Assembly (NCBI RefSeq): GCF_016406125.1
Contig: NZ_CP066339.1
Span: 3,162,001-3,226,000, forward strand
Source of the DNA: Alicyclobacillus sp. SO9
GTDB taxonomy: Bacteria > Bacillota > Bacilli > Alicyclobacillales > Alicyclobacillaceae
Reading direction: 5' to 3'
Length of the DNA stretch: 64,000 nt
Shown: positions 46,433-56,568 of the stretch, in pieces
Position numbering within the stretch: position 1 is the stretch's first letter
Layout: the number at the start of each line of letters is the position of its first letter
The notes under the pieces: model-generated
What the model saw: only the letters and a program-made list of their open reading frames with translations
Databases searched by the model: none
Told to the model about the DNA's origin: nothing
Position numbers and translations under genes: made by a program

Positions 46433-47356
46433 CTATGGTAAGATTCTTACTGATTCTGCAAAATTACTTAAGAGTGGTGGCAACCCAAGAAAGCCTCTTG
46501 GTGCCTTGTTGACATTCATAGGTTCTAAACTTTTTGCGTCAAAGCACTCCTTAATATTGATATACGCCTTTTGCATTGATGAAAATAATAGTATGGATTC
46601 TTCCTTTCTCCTTTCAACAAATTCATCAATATAATCAACTGATACAATATCTACATTTATGTCAAAGAACCAACTTTGAGATCCAGACCAGTGCAATCGT
46701 AAATGTCTCGAATCTTCTAATTCAATCTTTCCAGTCGTGTTATCGTATACTGCCTTAAACAGGGGACCATTTACCACTATAACTGGGAATACTGTTTCTG
46801 CGTAATTGGGAATATTTATAGCATTTTGTACCTGAGTGTCATAATAGCCCGCTCTAAGAATCGAACTAGCAGTAACAGATTGTATCGAAGAGTAAAATAA
46901 ATCCTTTCCACTTGCTAGCGCTTGTCTCCCAGCAAACCCCGGCTCCGACGGAGTAGCAAAATAGCTAGTATCATAAATTTCATTTTCACCTGCAATGTGC
47001 CACAATAGTGCTCTTCCGAGATAAGAGCCTACTGATTGTGCGATTCCTGCTCCGGGGTGCTTTCTGCTGGCACTGGAACAAAAGACAACCCAAGGCTTAT
47101 CCTTGCTCCATTTGCACTCTACAATATGAGTAATTCGTAAAAGTGTGTTGTCGAAATGAAAATCAAGATCGGCTTCTACATCTACTTCACGCAATATGCC
47201 ATTATCTGTGTCTTCGTAATGTTTGCTTTGAAACACTCGATGTCCATGTTTTTCAAAAGAAGTTGCCGTCAAAAACTCTAACGAATATCCTTCCCTTTCC
47301 AACCACTTTTCGACCTTTGATTTCAAAGAATTATTACTAGATTCTATTTGCGTCAT
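46433..47356 (-). CDS. PD-(D/E)XK nuclease-like protein
   Basis: 307 residues, GAGGTG before the ATG. Near residue 55 LREVDVEADLDF and near 75 ITHIVECKWSKDKPWVVF give the D...ExK core of Mrr-like endonucleases. The rest (PGFAGRQALASGKDLFYSSIQS and a C-terminal aromatic region) is unfamiliar. A solo nuclease among defence genes; DNA cleavage is inference. Confidence 0.65.
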   Translation of the reverse strand: MTQIESSNNSLKSKVEKWLEREGYSLEFLTATSFEKHGHRVFQSKHYEDTDNGILREVDVEADLDFHFDNTLLRITHIVECKWSKDKPWVVFCSSASRKHPGAGIAQSVGSYLGRALLWHIAGENEIYDTSYFATPSEPGFAGRQALASGKDLFYSSIQSVTASSILRAGYYDTQVQNAINIPNYAETVFPVIVVNGPLFKAVYDNTTGKIELEDSRHLRLHWSGSQSWFFDINVDIVSVDYIDEFVERRKEESILLFSSMQKAYINIKECFDAKSLEPMNVNKAPRGFLGLPPLLSNFAESVRILP

Positions 47357-47429
47357 ATGTTTTCACCTCGAAATAGATTGTATACAACTCAACAATTATT
47401 CCACAAACCATCTCCTTGTGCTAATATTA

Positions 47430-47674
47430 CCTGTCAGTGATGCGAAATCGGCCGGAGGACGTGGGCAATTGCCTCGACAATACTGTTTTATGCATCCATG
47501 CATACTGCGCCAGCATGTCTACGATGCCAAAAGCCTTTTGTAATGCTGCCCCCCATTACCTACGGAACTCGGAATCCACTGCCAATGTCGGTCCTTTCTA
47601 TCCATGTGTTTACCATACCACATCACGATCCCAATATCCTCCAGCAATGAATCTGGTTGGTTACCTGACTTCAT
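47430..47674 (-). pseudogene. Decayed third copy of the paralog family
   Basis: From an ATG at 47674, after GGAAGGGGAAGTCACC, the frame reads MKSGNQPDSLLEDIGIVMWY, then GKHMDRKDRHWQW before the frame breaks. It corresponds to the V(I/V)WFG and DRKDRHSQWMD core of 1528-2229. Later parts are frame-shifted. It keeps its promoter at 47718-47747. Confidence 0.75.
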
Positions 47675-47717
47675 GGTGACTTCCCCTTCCTTCCGGTTTC
47701 CCCGGTTGAATGGAAAT

Positions 47718-47747
47718 AACCTAAGAAGGCTTAATCAGATGGTACAA
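47718..47747 (-). promoter_or_regulatory. Promoter of the third family copy
   Basis: TTGTAC (47742-47747) and TAGGTT (47718-47723) on the minus strand, spacing 18, as at the two other copies. Confidence 0.45.
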
Positions 47748-48208
47748 GTGGTCAAAGCAGTAATGAAAACTTTTCTGTTCAAACATTTTTCTTTTGGAGC
47801 GCAATGGCCCCGCCGCACCGTTGTCCAGCCAATAGCAAACTGATAACCGATCTCTCGTCGCTGAATTACCAGATCAACATGTAACCATATAACAGAAAAT
47901 AAGGGTGTACCCGCCAATTATGTGGTAAGGGGCGAATTAGTATATAGAGATTGCGAAGACCGGGATGTCTTTGAAAGGGGAGCTTGAGCCAGCCAACGAT
48001 TGTGTTTCACTCTTAGCCGTCACGTTCGAGCGTAAAACTTTGCGCTTCTTACAATATCTTCTGTTGTATGGGACCCCTTAGAGCCTACTTTCGTGGGCCC
48101 TCGCACTCTTCAATTCCAAGACTAAGTTTCTACTTGCCCGATGTGCTATCATCTCCTTATACAAACATCCCCATGCGAACTATGGATTCCAAAAAGGAGA
48201 GTTACCTG

Positions 48209-48472
48209 ATGATTGATGCTGTATGGGAAAGAATTAAGAACTGTGAAGGGCAAGTGTTCGAACAGATTAGGGGTCAAGAGTTCACGTACAACGTCATAGG
48301 CGATAATTCCATTGAGTTGAATAGGACTAATCGAATGGTTTCAAGAAAGACTTTTGAACAGGCTCTGGAACATGTGCCGTTGGAAAACACCGTGCCGGTG
48401 CAGCGTTTACAGGCCCCTTCGTATATCTTTGCCATATTGATGGATGATAGAATCCGACAGAACGACTGGTAG
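48209..48472 (+). CDS. Small conserved-looking protein
   Basis: 87 residues from the ATG at 48209, with AAAGGAG upstream; the frame is open 47 codons earlier without a better site. FEQIRGQEFTYNVIGD, IELNRTNRMVSRKTFEQAL and APSYIFAILMDDRI give a compact alpha/beta chain. I have an impression of a common small family of unknown function but cannot name it. The ~460 bases before it (47748-48208) hold nothing else. Confidence 0.5.
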   Translation: MIDAVWERIKNCEGQVFEQIRGQEFTYNVIGDNSIELNRTNRMVSRKTFEQALEHVPLENTVPVQRLQAPSYIFAILMDDRIRQNDW

Positions 48473-48474
48473 AC

Positions 48475-48624
48475 ATCTAACTGCGCAATGTGCTGTAATA
48501 TCCTTGATTCCCCGACATTATTTTGTCCAGTGAACACGCTGATTCCAGGACTGATTTCCAGCGCAGAAGTCTGCAATATTCCCTTTGTACGGAAAGACAA
48601 TGAAACATGATGTTCCGAATTCAT
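48475..48624 (-). pseudogene. 5' fragment of a P-loop ATPase gene
   Basis: The first ~45 codons read as the N-terminus of an AAA/ABC-type ATPase with a P-loop, ISVFTGQNNVGESRIL, in which the essential Lys is Glu. The frame then runs into the convergent gene, and the rest is missing. Confidence 0.55.
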
Positions 48625-49125
48625 TTTGACCCCTCATTTCATCCATGGTCGCTCAGTCATCTGTACAGCTACGGGCATCGAAACATCCTCGTTGTCCATT
48701 TGAGAACATCCCAAGTTTGTTCATTCACTTCCTCCATTCCATCAGAGCGACAAAGTGTACTCATAGACCTCTTATTTGCTCTCAAGCGATTCTAATTCCT
48801 AACACCACCGTCCCTTTCTTTAATATCATACATAATTCCATTTGTAAGTCGGTCAGACATTGATTCACATGATATGACTTCCAATGTCAGAGCGTCACGT
48901 GCTTCTCAGATAGCAATATTATCAAGCGAGCCTGCGGCCAAGTGAAACCTCTCGATAAAGTCATTGAACTCTTTATTTCTCGTGAGTGCCTCAGATCTCC
49001 GACGTTCAAATACACGTGTCTCTAATCCGACTACTTCGAGCACGAACATACTTAATGAATCTGTTTGTTGGCTCGTGATTCAATGCATGAGCTATCTGTG
49101 TGAATAGCCCTTCTGCAACCGGTTA
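48625..49125 (-). pseudogene. Eroded gene remains
   Basis: No intact gene. 48907-49100 on the minus strand encodes GLFTQIAHALNHEPTNRF, a frameshift, then VVGLETRVFERRRSEAL and EFNDFIERFHLAAGS to a stop, apparently the 3' end of a lost gene. 48640-48900 holds nothing I can support. Confidence 0.45.
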
Positions 49126-50268
49126 CTAGATACGATTCATATAGTAGATGGCTGCCCAGGGAGACTTTCGTAGCCTTGAGTGTCTCTGTCTGAGTCCACT
49201 GAATGCCGACGCTCCAGTTTTTGAAAGCAAGACCACCGCTAACGAAGCAGGAACGACACTTGGCAGCCCCGCTAACCCCGAACTCATAAACCCAAGCACT
49301 GTAGCCCAGACAGTTGAGTCTTCCGCTACCCTACTTATAATTGATTTGGTGGTTTCAGAGTCAATCTTTGTGATAGAACTTACTTCCTCCAACATTATGT
49401 TAAGTTTATCTCTAATGCGATATTTCACTTCATCTTCATTATGGGAAGGCTGATAAATTAAACTTCCAGCTTCCCTATAACATTTTTTCTTAAGGTTGTT
49501 CAATTCATCGTTGTGGTTCTCCAAAATCTCTAGGATGTCATTGACGTGCTTCGGTATAAGCAGCGGAGCAAAAGGTGCAGTTAATGCTTCAAAGAAGTGC
49601 ATAGCAAGCCCCTGAATTCTAGTGTGGCTGGTATCGGCTCCCTCTACAACTGGCTCGCCTATACTTGACAGTAGGTTGACAGCCGTTTCAGAGTCTGTGC
49701 TGATATTTGCGGACTCGAATTTAGTGAGTCGGTTAACAACGCATTGAATTAAGAGATTCTCCATATCAAATGTCTCAAGATGGGCCAGAATGATATCGGG
49801 ATCGCTCCCCAGTTCCAAAGACAGTTCATAAATTCTAAAAATAAACTCTGTAGCAGCAAGTTGCCTTCACGAGGCATCATTTTCCAATTCGGTCACTATG
49901 CGCTTTCTAATGTCCTGTGGGATACAAAGATTATCCTGAGCCTCGTATGATTCAATATTTCCTGGATTAACGAAAATTACTTTTTCTAACCGGGACCCTA
50001 ACGGGCTTAATCCATCTGCAACATACTTTGCTTCACCCCATGCCTGCATGAGTTCGGTTTGCACTGTCTTGAACACCGGTAGAAGAGCATGCTGGGTATG
50101 TTGAACCCGTTGTAGAACTGCATCAAACGCATGAACTGGTTCTTGGCTGACCCAGGTCGGAAGTCCAACGCAGAGTTTACCATGATATAACAGAGACGTC
50201 GTAAAATTCACAATCTTACTTCCCAAATGGTACGGGTATATGATTGATGCTGGCTCTTTGTCTTCCAT
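49126..50268 (-). pseudogene. Gene split by an in-frame TGA
   Basis: Two open stretches, 133 codons (50268-49867) and 230 codons (to 49126), are in the same frame, separated only by a TGA at 49867 and 16 further sense codons. Read through, they give one ~380-residue protein (about LENDAS-stop-RQLAATEFIFRIYEL). A single C-to-T change from CGA (Arg) would explain the stop. Family unknown; the last ~70 residues carry a hydrophobic stretch. No selenocysteine element was noted. Confidence 0.65.
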
Positions 50269-50702
50269 CGGGTCACCAACTCCCTTATCTCAGATGTTCA
50301 ATCTTGCCAAAGTATAATCATCCCACGTATCTTCCCTCTATCTTTGACAAGTCCGTTATGAATCGTCAGCATCGAACCGCTTCGATTTCACCACGAGAGG
50401 CTCCCCTATCTAAATACTCATATAAAACCCTTCACGGTGTCGGCTAAGGATTATTTCTCCAATACATGCAGGAATCCTTTCTCAATAAATAACAGTATAA
50501 GATATACAAAGGCGGAGCATACAGGCATGAATCTGACGATGAGAATCAATCGATGATAACTTCGGTTGGCTGGCTGTTCTTTTCATACTGTTGTTCGAGT
50601 CGTCGATAAACGTTGCTGCTTCGTAATAGATGTAACTGAGATAATAGCGTCCAACTACGATGCTAGAAGCCCAGAGAACTGGGAATACAAGCCGTTGAAG
50701 TC

Positions 50703-50837
50703 CTAACGGAAATCTTCCGACATAAAACATGGAGAAAGAATTGTCATCATAGCTTTTGCAAAGGAAAACGATTCGATAATCGTACCAACAACCGCCAGAA
50801 TGAAAAGGAGTCGATTGTTCCTTTCTGAAGTATCCAT
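50703..50837 (-). CDS. Very small membrane protein candidate
   Basis: 44 codons with GGAG seven bases before the ATG: MDTSERNN followed by a hydrophobic helix (LLFILAVVGTIIESF). A further hydrophobic frame (50482-50730, LVFPVLWASSIVVGRYYL) follows in another register, so this may be the start of a frame-shifted larger membrane gene. Confidence 0.35.
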   Translation of the reverse strand: MDTSERNNRLLFILAVVGTIIESFSFAKAMMTILSPCFMSEDFR

Positions 50838-50948
50838 ATTATTTCTCCAACATCATAAAATCTTAGTTCCCAGCAACAATTTTGCGACCTTGAGGTGAAT
50901 GATTTAGTCTTACACCACCCGGTTTGGCGCATACAGAAGGACTAATTA

Positions 50949-51593
50949 TCAAGCTAACAACTCATGTAGGCCTGTAGCGAACTCCTTTGCACCTCCGTGC
51001 GATGGATGGCGCACGTGGTCTATTGAAAACTTGGCGAGTCTATCCTTCGCATGTTTGTGAATGGCTCTTTCAGCCTGCCTTCCTACAGCTACCACAGTCG
51101 TAAGGCTCTGAAATAATCCGATGAGTTTTAGTAACATGTTTGACCCCTCCTCCAACTCGGCAGCCGTGGGAGCTCGATTCGAATTTGGGTCTTTCGATTG
51201 ATGGGGATGCCAAGGAAATGCATTCCACATAACGGGTAAAGACCCACAGTTGTTTAGCGTTCTCCAAACAATCGTAGCCGTTGCCTCTTTGAATGGCTTC
51301 GGTGTCGGAGACGCAAGATGGTACGACCCATGATTGCCGAACAAGTTGTGCCTCCCGCCCCCTTCCGCCATTATCCACTCGCTGGTAAATGGAATCCCGG
51401 TTTGTGCGCATCCCAAATGGCCGGGAGCCTCTCCCACCAAGAGAACGGTGGCGGTATCCAGCGTTTTCAGATACAGTCGCAGATTTTCTCTCCGGATGTG
51501 TACTCCTGGACTGTTGCCGTAATACATGTTATTGACCATATCTGACGAGGGACGTCCAGCAAGGTCGGCAATGAAAGTATCGATCGAGTCCAT
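50949..51593 (-). CDS. Uracil-DNA glycosylase-family protein
   Basis: 214 residues from the ATG at 51593, behind GAGGAG. VLLVGEAPGHLGCAQTGIPF near residue 53, MWNAFPWHPHQ near 120 and DHVRHPSHGGAKEF near 190 are the ordered motifs of the UDG superfamily (water-activating loop and the H-rich loop). Members remove uracil from DNA, although several sub-families have other or no activity. Two damaged relatives exist at 22508-22852 and 8637-8800. Confidence 0.78.
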   Translation of the reverse strand: MDSIDTFIADLAGRPSSDMVNNMYYGNSPGVHIRRENLRLYLKTLDTATVLLVGEAPGHLGCAQTGIPFTSEWIMAEGGGRHNLFGNHGSYHLASPTPKPFKEATATIVWRTLNNCGSLPVMWNAFPWHPHQSKDPNSNRAPTAAELEEGSNMLLKLIGLFQSLTTVVAVGRQAERAIHKHAKDRLAKFSIDHVRHPSHGGAKEFATGLHELLA

Positions 51594-51596
51594 CAA

Positions 51597-52155
51597 GTTT
51601 GCTCCTCTGTCTGAATACTCATTTCAAAGCTTTCGATTTTTCGCACTGTCTAATATGCTTCAACCAGTTCGACGCTATAAATGGTGGGATCTACAACGTC
51701 GTATTAACGAGATTACGTCGGCCATCTGCGGTGACCCACTCTACTTCTCAGGAACAGCATTTGACTCAGCAAGAAACGGAGGTTTTTCTGCTGACGGCAC
51801 CTCCTCAACATCTCTCAGTTTTCTTCCAAATGACTCGAGTACAGGTAGCAGCCTGATCGATGGTCTTACCGGATTTTCAGCGTCCTCTCGTAATCCGTCC
51901 TTGGGATTAGCTCACTGATCTCTTTCGGTGAAAAGATTTTACCACCTCTACCGATTGAAATTGGCCATTTCATTGTCATTTGACACTATATGTGTCCTCT
52001 TTGAAATTTCCCTGTAAACATTCCACAGTTTTGAATCATAAAGCAAACTAGAGTTCCGAGAATTCCCAGAATAGATTATACTATAAAACAAAAGATTATC
52101 CGCTCTATCGAGGTGGCCTCATTATTCACGTCCTTAATTAGAAAATCATTCAAAA
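51597..52155. other. Gene-poor stretch
   Basis: No supportable gene. The minus strand has about 56 open codons near 51749-51918 (RLLPVLESFGRKLRDVEEV) with no start, possibly a 3' gene remnant. Confidence 0.35.
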
Positions 52156-53319
52156 GTGCCCAGGGACTTCACTGGCGCTATAAGTTACAGCATGGAGGCA
52201 TCTCGTGGAGAGCATGGAAATAACTTATCCTGTCGCAACCTAAGGCCAAAACCCGAGTTTCATGCCGAGAAAAGCTCAGGAAACACATTAGGAAGGCTGG
52301 TCATTACCTTGTCACAACAAAGATCCAGTTCCAAGCTCAAAACGTCTCTATCGTCTGCCTTGACACACATACCTGCTTGGGTTTCAGAATGGACTCCACC
52401 GATTCTCCTAACCGTGTCTATGTTCATAGTACCTAATCTCCTTTATCTTAAAGTCGGGATCTCCAGTAGCCCTTGGACACTTCCACTTACATGGCTGAAA
52501 ATGTCTTTAGTTTTTGTTTCACTGAGTATGTTGTTGGCGAAATATATAAATTACTTTAGACAAGGAGTGCTTCTGCATAGAATACAAGGAAAAGTATTTC
52601 TTGATATTGTATATATGGTCACTTTACTGTCTTTCTTTGAAAATTCGTTTTTCCTCACCAGAAACGCATTCGTCCTTATGGATAGTATTTTCGCAGCAAC
52701 CGTTACACTGACATCTGGTGTCCTAATCTTGATGCTATACAGCAAATTCATTCATTCTGTCCCACGGATCAACAAAAAGTTTTCCGTTAAGAATATTTGG
52801 CGGGCTGCCTCGTATATTTTCAATCTTAACTTTGGAATTATCCTTGGGTTTTCATTCTTGGAGTATTATTTGCACATGATGTTTCGGACCAAGATTTTTC
52901 TGTATACAGCGACACAAGGGATACCGCCTAGCCAATCCAATGTGTTGAACTACATCTATTTTAACACCGTCAGCTATTTTGGCTTGGGTTACGGCGATCT
53001 AATCCCGGCCTCCTTACTTGCTAGGATGATCACAATTGCCGAGTTGATGATCAATTTCATCAATACTTTGCTTATTATTACATTTTCACTCTCCGAGGAA
53101 GTGTCCCCTTCACCTAAAGAACCACGAAAGTCGACTATACTCCGACAAATCTATGGCTTCTCCTATTCCATAATCATTGCAGGATTGACTGTCTATATTC
53201 TCGTTCCAGCGATAAGGGCACCTGCTAATCTGCACGAGTATCGGTGGATCTCGATAACACACATGAAGGTTCAGGAGGTATCACGGAGCCGACAGCCACA
53301 GAATGTAACGAACAACTAG
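52156..53319 (+). CDS. Potassium-channel-like membrane protein
   Basis: 387 residues from a GTG; an ATG at 52192 is an alternative and no strong ribosome binding site decides. Up to seven membrane helices from ~80 on. Near residue 270 a pore segment reads YFNTVSYFGLGYGDLIPASL, with the GYGD selectivity filter of K+ channels, followed by a membrane helix (AELMINFINTLLIITF). The N-terminal 75 residues and the C-terminal tail are soluble. Channels of this sort occur as effectors in some defence systems; no sensor gene is fused or adjacent. Confidence 0.72.
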   Translation: MPRDFTGAISYSMEASRGEHGNNLSCRNLRPKPEFHAEKSSGNTLGRLVITLSQQRSSSKLKTSLSSALTHIPAWVSEWTPPILLTVSMFIVPNLLYLKVGISSSPWTLPLTWLKMSLVFVSLSMLLAKYINYFRQGVLLHRIQGKVFLDIVYMVTLLSFFENSFFLTRNAFVLMDSIFAATVTLTSGVLILMLYSKFIHSVPRINKKFSVKNIWRAASYIFNLNFGIILGFSFLEYYLHMMFRTKIFLYTATQGIPPSQSNVLNYIYFNTVSYFGLGYGDLIPASLLARMITIAELMINFINTLLIITFSLSEEVSPSPKEPRKSTILRQIYGFSYSIIIAGLTVYILVPAIRAPANLHEYRWISITHMKVQEVSRSRQPQNVTNN

Positions 53320-53429
53320 AGTGCGTGGAGTCCGCAGCTGAATTCCACCATTGCAGAAATGTCAGACTAGGGTGCATTTCGTGAGAAAACCAACAGCACT
53401 TACGATAAAACTAACGTCACTCCAAAATT

Positions 53430-53870
53430 GGAAAGCAGGCGCTCGTACTGATTCCTATAATGCTATAGGTAATGAATAGAAAGCTGTCTTTAGGAGGAAG
53501 GAATATAGAACGTAAGCCTAAAGACTTGCTGCCATTTCGTATTCTCGTCGCCTATACGTTTACAGAATTCATCCGCTTCCTTGCCCACTGTTCACACGGA
53601 AGCATTAGTTTCTCTCCAATGCCTTTTCGTCTGTACATATTTCCGACCACGAATCCCGCAATCTCCATGTCCTACCCTTGGATAAAAATGCTTGCCAAGT
53701 GCGTAAGCCCATCCTGGGACACTGCCATTAGAAATCTCATAAACATAAACCGTATTGCCTGCATCATGGAGAACCGTTCCAATCGAACAGTAACCACCTC
53801 GTATCCTTGTTCTAAGCATAACCAGGCAATTCCCAGGTTAGAGGGTAGATGTAGCGTGGCTTTGTGTACG
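53430..53870 (-). pseudogene. Decayed GNAT acetyltransferase
   Basis: One minus-strand frame has IAGFVVGNMYRRKGIGEKL and CEQWAR, the acetyl-CoA loop and following helix of a GNAT enzyme. The upstream part is broken by stops in each frame. Confidence 0.45.
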
Positions 53871-53899
53871 GTACAGAACGTAAACTCATACAGTTCATA

Positions 53900-54585
53900 A
53901 GGCTTCGCCTCATCCTCAATGAAAGCTTACCATTGACCATACTTTTGCGAAGGTGCCGAGCCCTGCTACAAGCCCCCTACAAAAGTAGAATGCTTCGAAC
54001 CCATCTCATTTCTCCCTACGATGGAGCGATTTTGCGCTGTCTACGCAAATTACCTTTCTCTCGCTTAGTCATGAGATGCTCTCTTACGTGAATTTTTGTC
54101 AGATAAACGTGCAGTTGTGAACTAATCGTCAACCAAGAAGAAGAACTCACAGCAGATAACTATGCGCACAGATAAGTTGAATGTACTTTACGCCCACGAT
54201 TCGTGCTGTTGTGCCAATACGCCGATGGGAGCATCTCTTTGAGACAGCAAGGCAATTCGAAAGACTGTTTGCGTTTCCGCTCTAAGATATAAGAGAATAT
54301 CCTAGTAAAAGTGCAATACATCCCTCCTACCTGTCTCATGACTGCAGTGCAGTGCTATTTTATTCTTCCATTATCACTCCTAGTCCGCAATCACTTTCAC
54401 AACGAACGATTCAGCCGGGGTCTCAAATTGCTGATATGACAACAGTTTTGCCACAAGAATCCCTCAAGGCAGCCTGTATAAAAACATTAAAATGCAATCT
54501 TTATTACTCCTAGTCCCCTGAGCACTTGATCTATCGGATTAAAGCCTTCTACCGTGCTCTCATACAGCAAAGGGGGCGGTCGGAA
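53900..54585. other. Non-coding stretch before the primase gene
   Basis: No gene and no clear repeat. It may contain the upstream control region of the primase gene. Confidence 0.4.
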
Positions 54586-56337
54586 ATGTTCACGTATTTA
54601 CCTACACGAGACCAATTTACAGAAAACATCCTTCCAAAGTTAGAAGATAGACAGGTCAGCTGCGCCATATGTGGCAAGGTATTCAACCGACTGACAGGTA
54701 CACACCTTCGCACGCATAAAAAGGAGCTAGAGACCCGTCGGAGACTAAAATGGGTTCGAAAACGGCCGGAGGAGATTGAGTCTGAACAGGAAGAACAGCC
54801 GGGCATTGACATTGACCCAGTCACACAACGTCCAGAAACATTGACTGAGACGTATCGCCGAGTATATCTGGTCACAGAACCGATGTCCGCCTTAATCGAG
54901 CAGACCTTCCGACTCTATCACCCTCGCAAGTCGGAGTGGGTGTTCTTTGATTCTGTCCCCGAATCCGAATGGACAACGGTTCATCCTGAGGACACAGGGT
55001 GGAGAGGCTCATGGCATTCAAACTACCTGAACGCCGAACAACTCAAAATGCATTTTCGGGGCGAGATCACCATCGGGGTCCACCCTCGACGAAGGGCCTC
55101 TTCTTGGGTTCTTGTCTTTGACGTGGATGCGAGCCCTCTACCGGAAGAAATAACGAAAGTGACTGAACAGAGAACCAAAGCAGCTACTCGGACACTCGTA
55201 CGCCTGCTGCGCCGCCACCATCTGCAACCGCACGTTGTCGCCAGCGGGAAGAAAGGGTACCATGTAACCCTCTATTTTGATAAGCCCATCACTCGACGGC
55301 TTGCAAAACGACTTTTTGATTACTTCGTAAATCATCCTGAGTTACCGACAGAATCTATCGTAATCGAATTTTTGCCTTTCACCCATGCGGTGAAACTACC
55401 GCTCGGAATCCATCAAAAGGCGCAAAAGTTTTGCACGTTTGTTGACCCACAGACATTGTTACCGCAGAAAGATGCCTACAGCTATTTTCTCGGGATCCAG
55501 CCAATGTCGGTCAATGTTGTGACCAAGAATTTCGTCACCGAACCAACGGCACTTCAAGCTCGGCCAAGGAGGTCCAACTTAGACTCTATGCCGAAAGAGG
55601 ATTCGATGTTCGCAACCGCATATGAGGAAGGCATTCAGCAGCGGGGTACTCGTCACACGACAACGCTACAAGCAGCTGCATTTTATAGGAACTACTATCA
55701 CCCGGAGACTGAATTTGAACTCTTGCAACAAATGCTGGAATGGTCTCACCAACAATATGAAGAGCACCACAATCACATCCGTACCTCTCGCCTTCATCAT
55801 GAACGGGAACTGACGGGGATTGTGCATTATGTGTGGACTCATCCTCTGTCCCGTGACGGGAGCTATCGTGTTGCACTGAAAGCCTCAGACGTACACTGGA
55901 TCCGCCAACAGACAACCTCGTTAGCTGCGCAGCGCTTGCTGCTAGCGGCCCTCTACCAGTCACGACTGTCTGGCGAAGAATTTCATTTTGGCTTTGAACG
56001 GATGCGGCAATTGACTGGACTTGCAAAGGATTCTCTGAGTGTCGCAATCAAAGAACTCAGAGAAGTAACGTGTGTACTTGAGTTAACCAAGAATTATTCC
56101 CATCAAACGGGCATTTTTAAGGCACAGACGGCAAAATATCGACTTGCTACCGTACCAGCAGCATCGGACTTAAGTCCTGTTCTTGTTGAGGTCGATGAGA
56201 CCAGTTGGTCCCAGCAACTCTGGTATCAGTCATTGTGCATGTTGTTTTCCTCCAAGGAATTAAAACTTATGTACCCCCATGCTTGGCACCGCATCAGTAA
56301 GACGGGGTATCCTTCTCCCCAGTCAAGAGTTGGATGA
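54586..56337 (+). CDS. Archaeo-eukaryotic-type primase with a C2H2 finger
   Basis: 583 residues from the ATG at 54586 (AAGGGGGCGGTCGG upstream). Residues 26-44 form a C-x2-C-x10-H-x3-H finger (CAICGKVF...HLRTHKK). An acidic linker leads to the AEP core: WVLVFDVDAS with D179 and D181, and VVASGKKGYHVTLYFDKP with H226, then FLPFTHAVKLPLG. The C-terminal half (RQQTTSLAAQRLLLAALYQ) includes a helix-turn-helix-like region. AEPs of this sort act as primase-polymerases in mobile elements. It lies next to the right-hand recombinase and attachment repeat, as expected for the island's replication module. Confidence 0.75.
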   Translation: MFTYLPTRDQFTENILPKLEDRQVSCAICGKVFNRLTGTHLRTHKKELETRRRLKWVRKRPEEIESEQEEQPGIDIDPVTQRPETLTETYRRVYLVTEPMSALIEQTFRLYHPRKSEWVFFDSVPESEWTTVHPEDTGWRGSWHSNYLNAEQLKMHFRGEITIGVHPRRRASSWVLVFDVDASPLPEEITKVTEQRTKAATRTLVRLLRRHHLQPHVVASGKKGYHVTLYFDKPITRRLAKRLFDYFVNHPELPTESIVIEFLPFTHAVKLPLGIHQKAQKFCTFVDPQTLLPQKDAYSYFLGIQPMSVNVVTKNFVTEPTALQARPRRSNLDSMPKEDSMFATAYEEGIQQRGTRHTTTLQAAAFYRNYYHPETEFELLQQMLEWSHQQYEEHHNHIRTSRLHHERELTGIVHYVWTHPLSRDGSYRVALKASDVHWIRQQTTSLAAQRLLLAALYQSRLSGEEFHFGFERMRQLTGLAKDSLSVAIKELREVTCVLELTKNYSHQTGIFKAQTAKYRLATVPAASDLSPVLVEVDETSWSQQLWYQSLCMLFSSKELKLMYPHAWHRISKTGYPSPQSRVG

Positions 56338-56374
56338 CGTCTGCCATGATCTCAGGCAGCTAAGGCAGAACGAT

Positions 56375-56407
56375 GGAAGGAACCATCACGATGCAATGGT
56401 TCCTTCC
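56375..56407 (+). terminator. Hairpin after the primase gene
   Basis: GGAAGGAACCAT/ATGGTTCCTTCC, a perfect 12-bp stem with a 9-base loop, 38 bases after the stop. No T run on the plus side. Confidence 0.6.
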
Positions 56408-56568
56408 ACTGAATACATATATGACTTCGAATGAATTCCGTTTTTCAGACTGTCTTCTTTGAAAGACCGTATCCCATCAGTCCTCTGACCATAACCCGCC
56501 CCTGTCTTGCTTGACTTACTATTCTCCGTTCAGAAAATACAGCACCCACGCACATGGCTTTTACCACG

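Noticed and set aside
49867-49869. TGA as a selenocysteine codon
   Set aside because: No Cys-like context or family expectation, and a simple CGA-to-TGA change explains it.
53472-53900. A 142-codon plus-strand frame
   Set aside because: It has no ribosome binding site or domain, and the minus strand encodes a recognisable acetyltransferase fragment.
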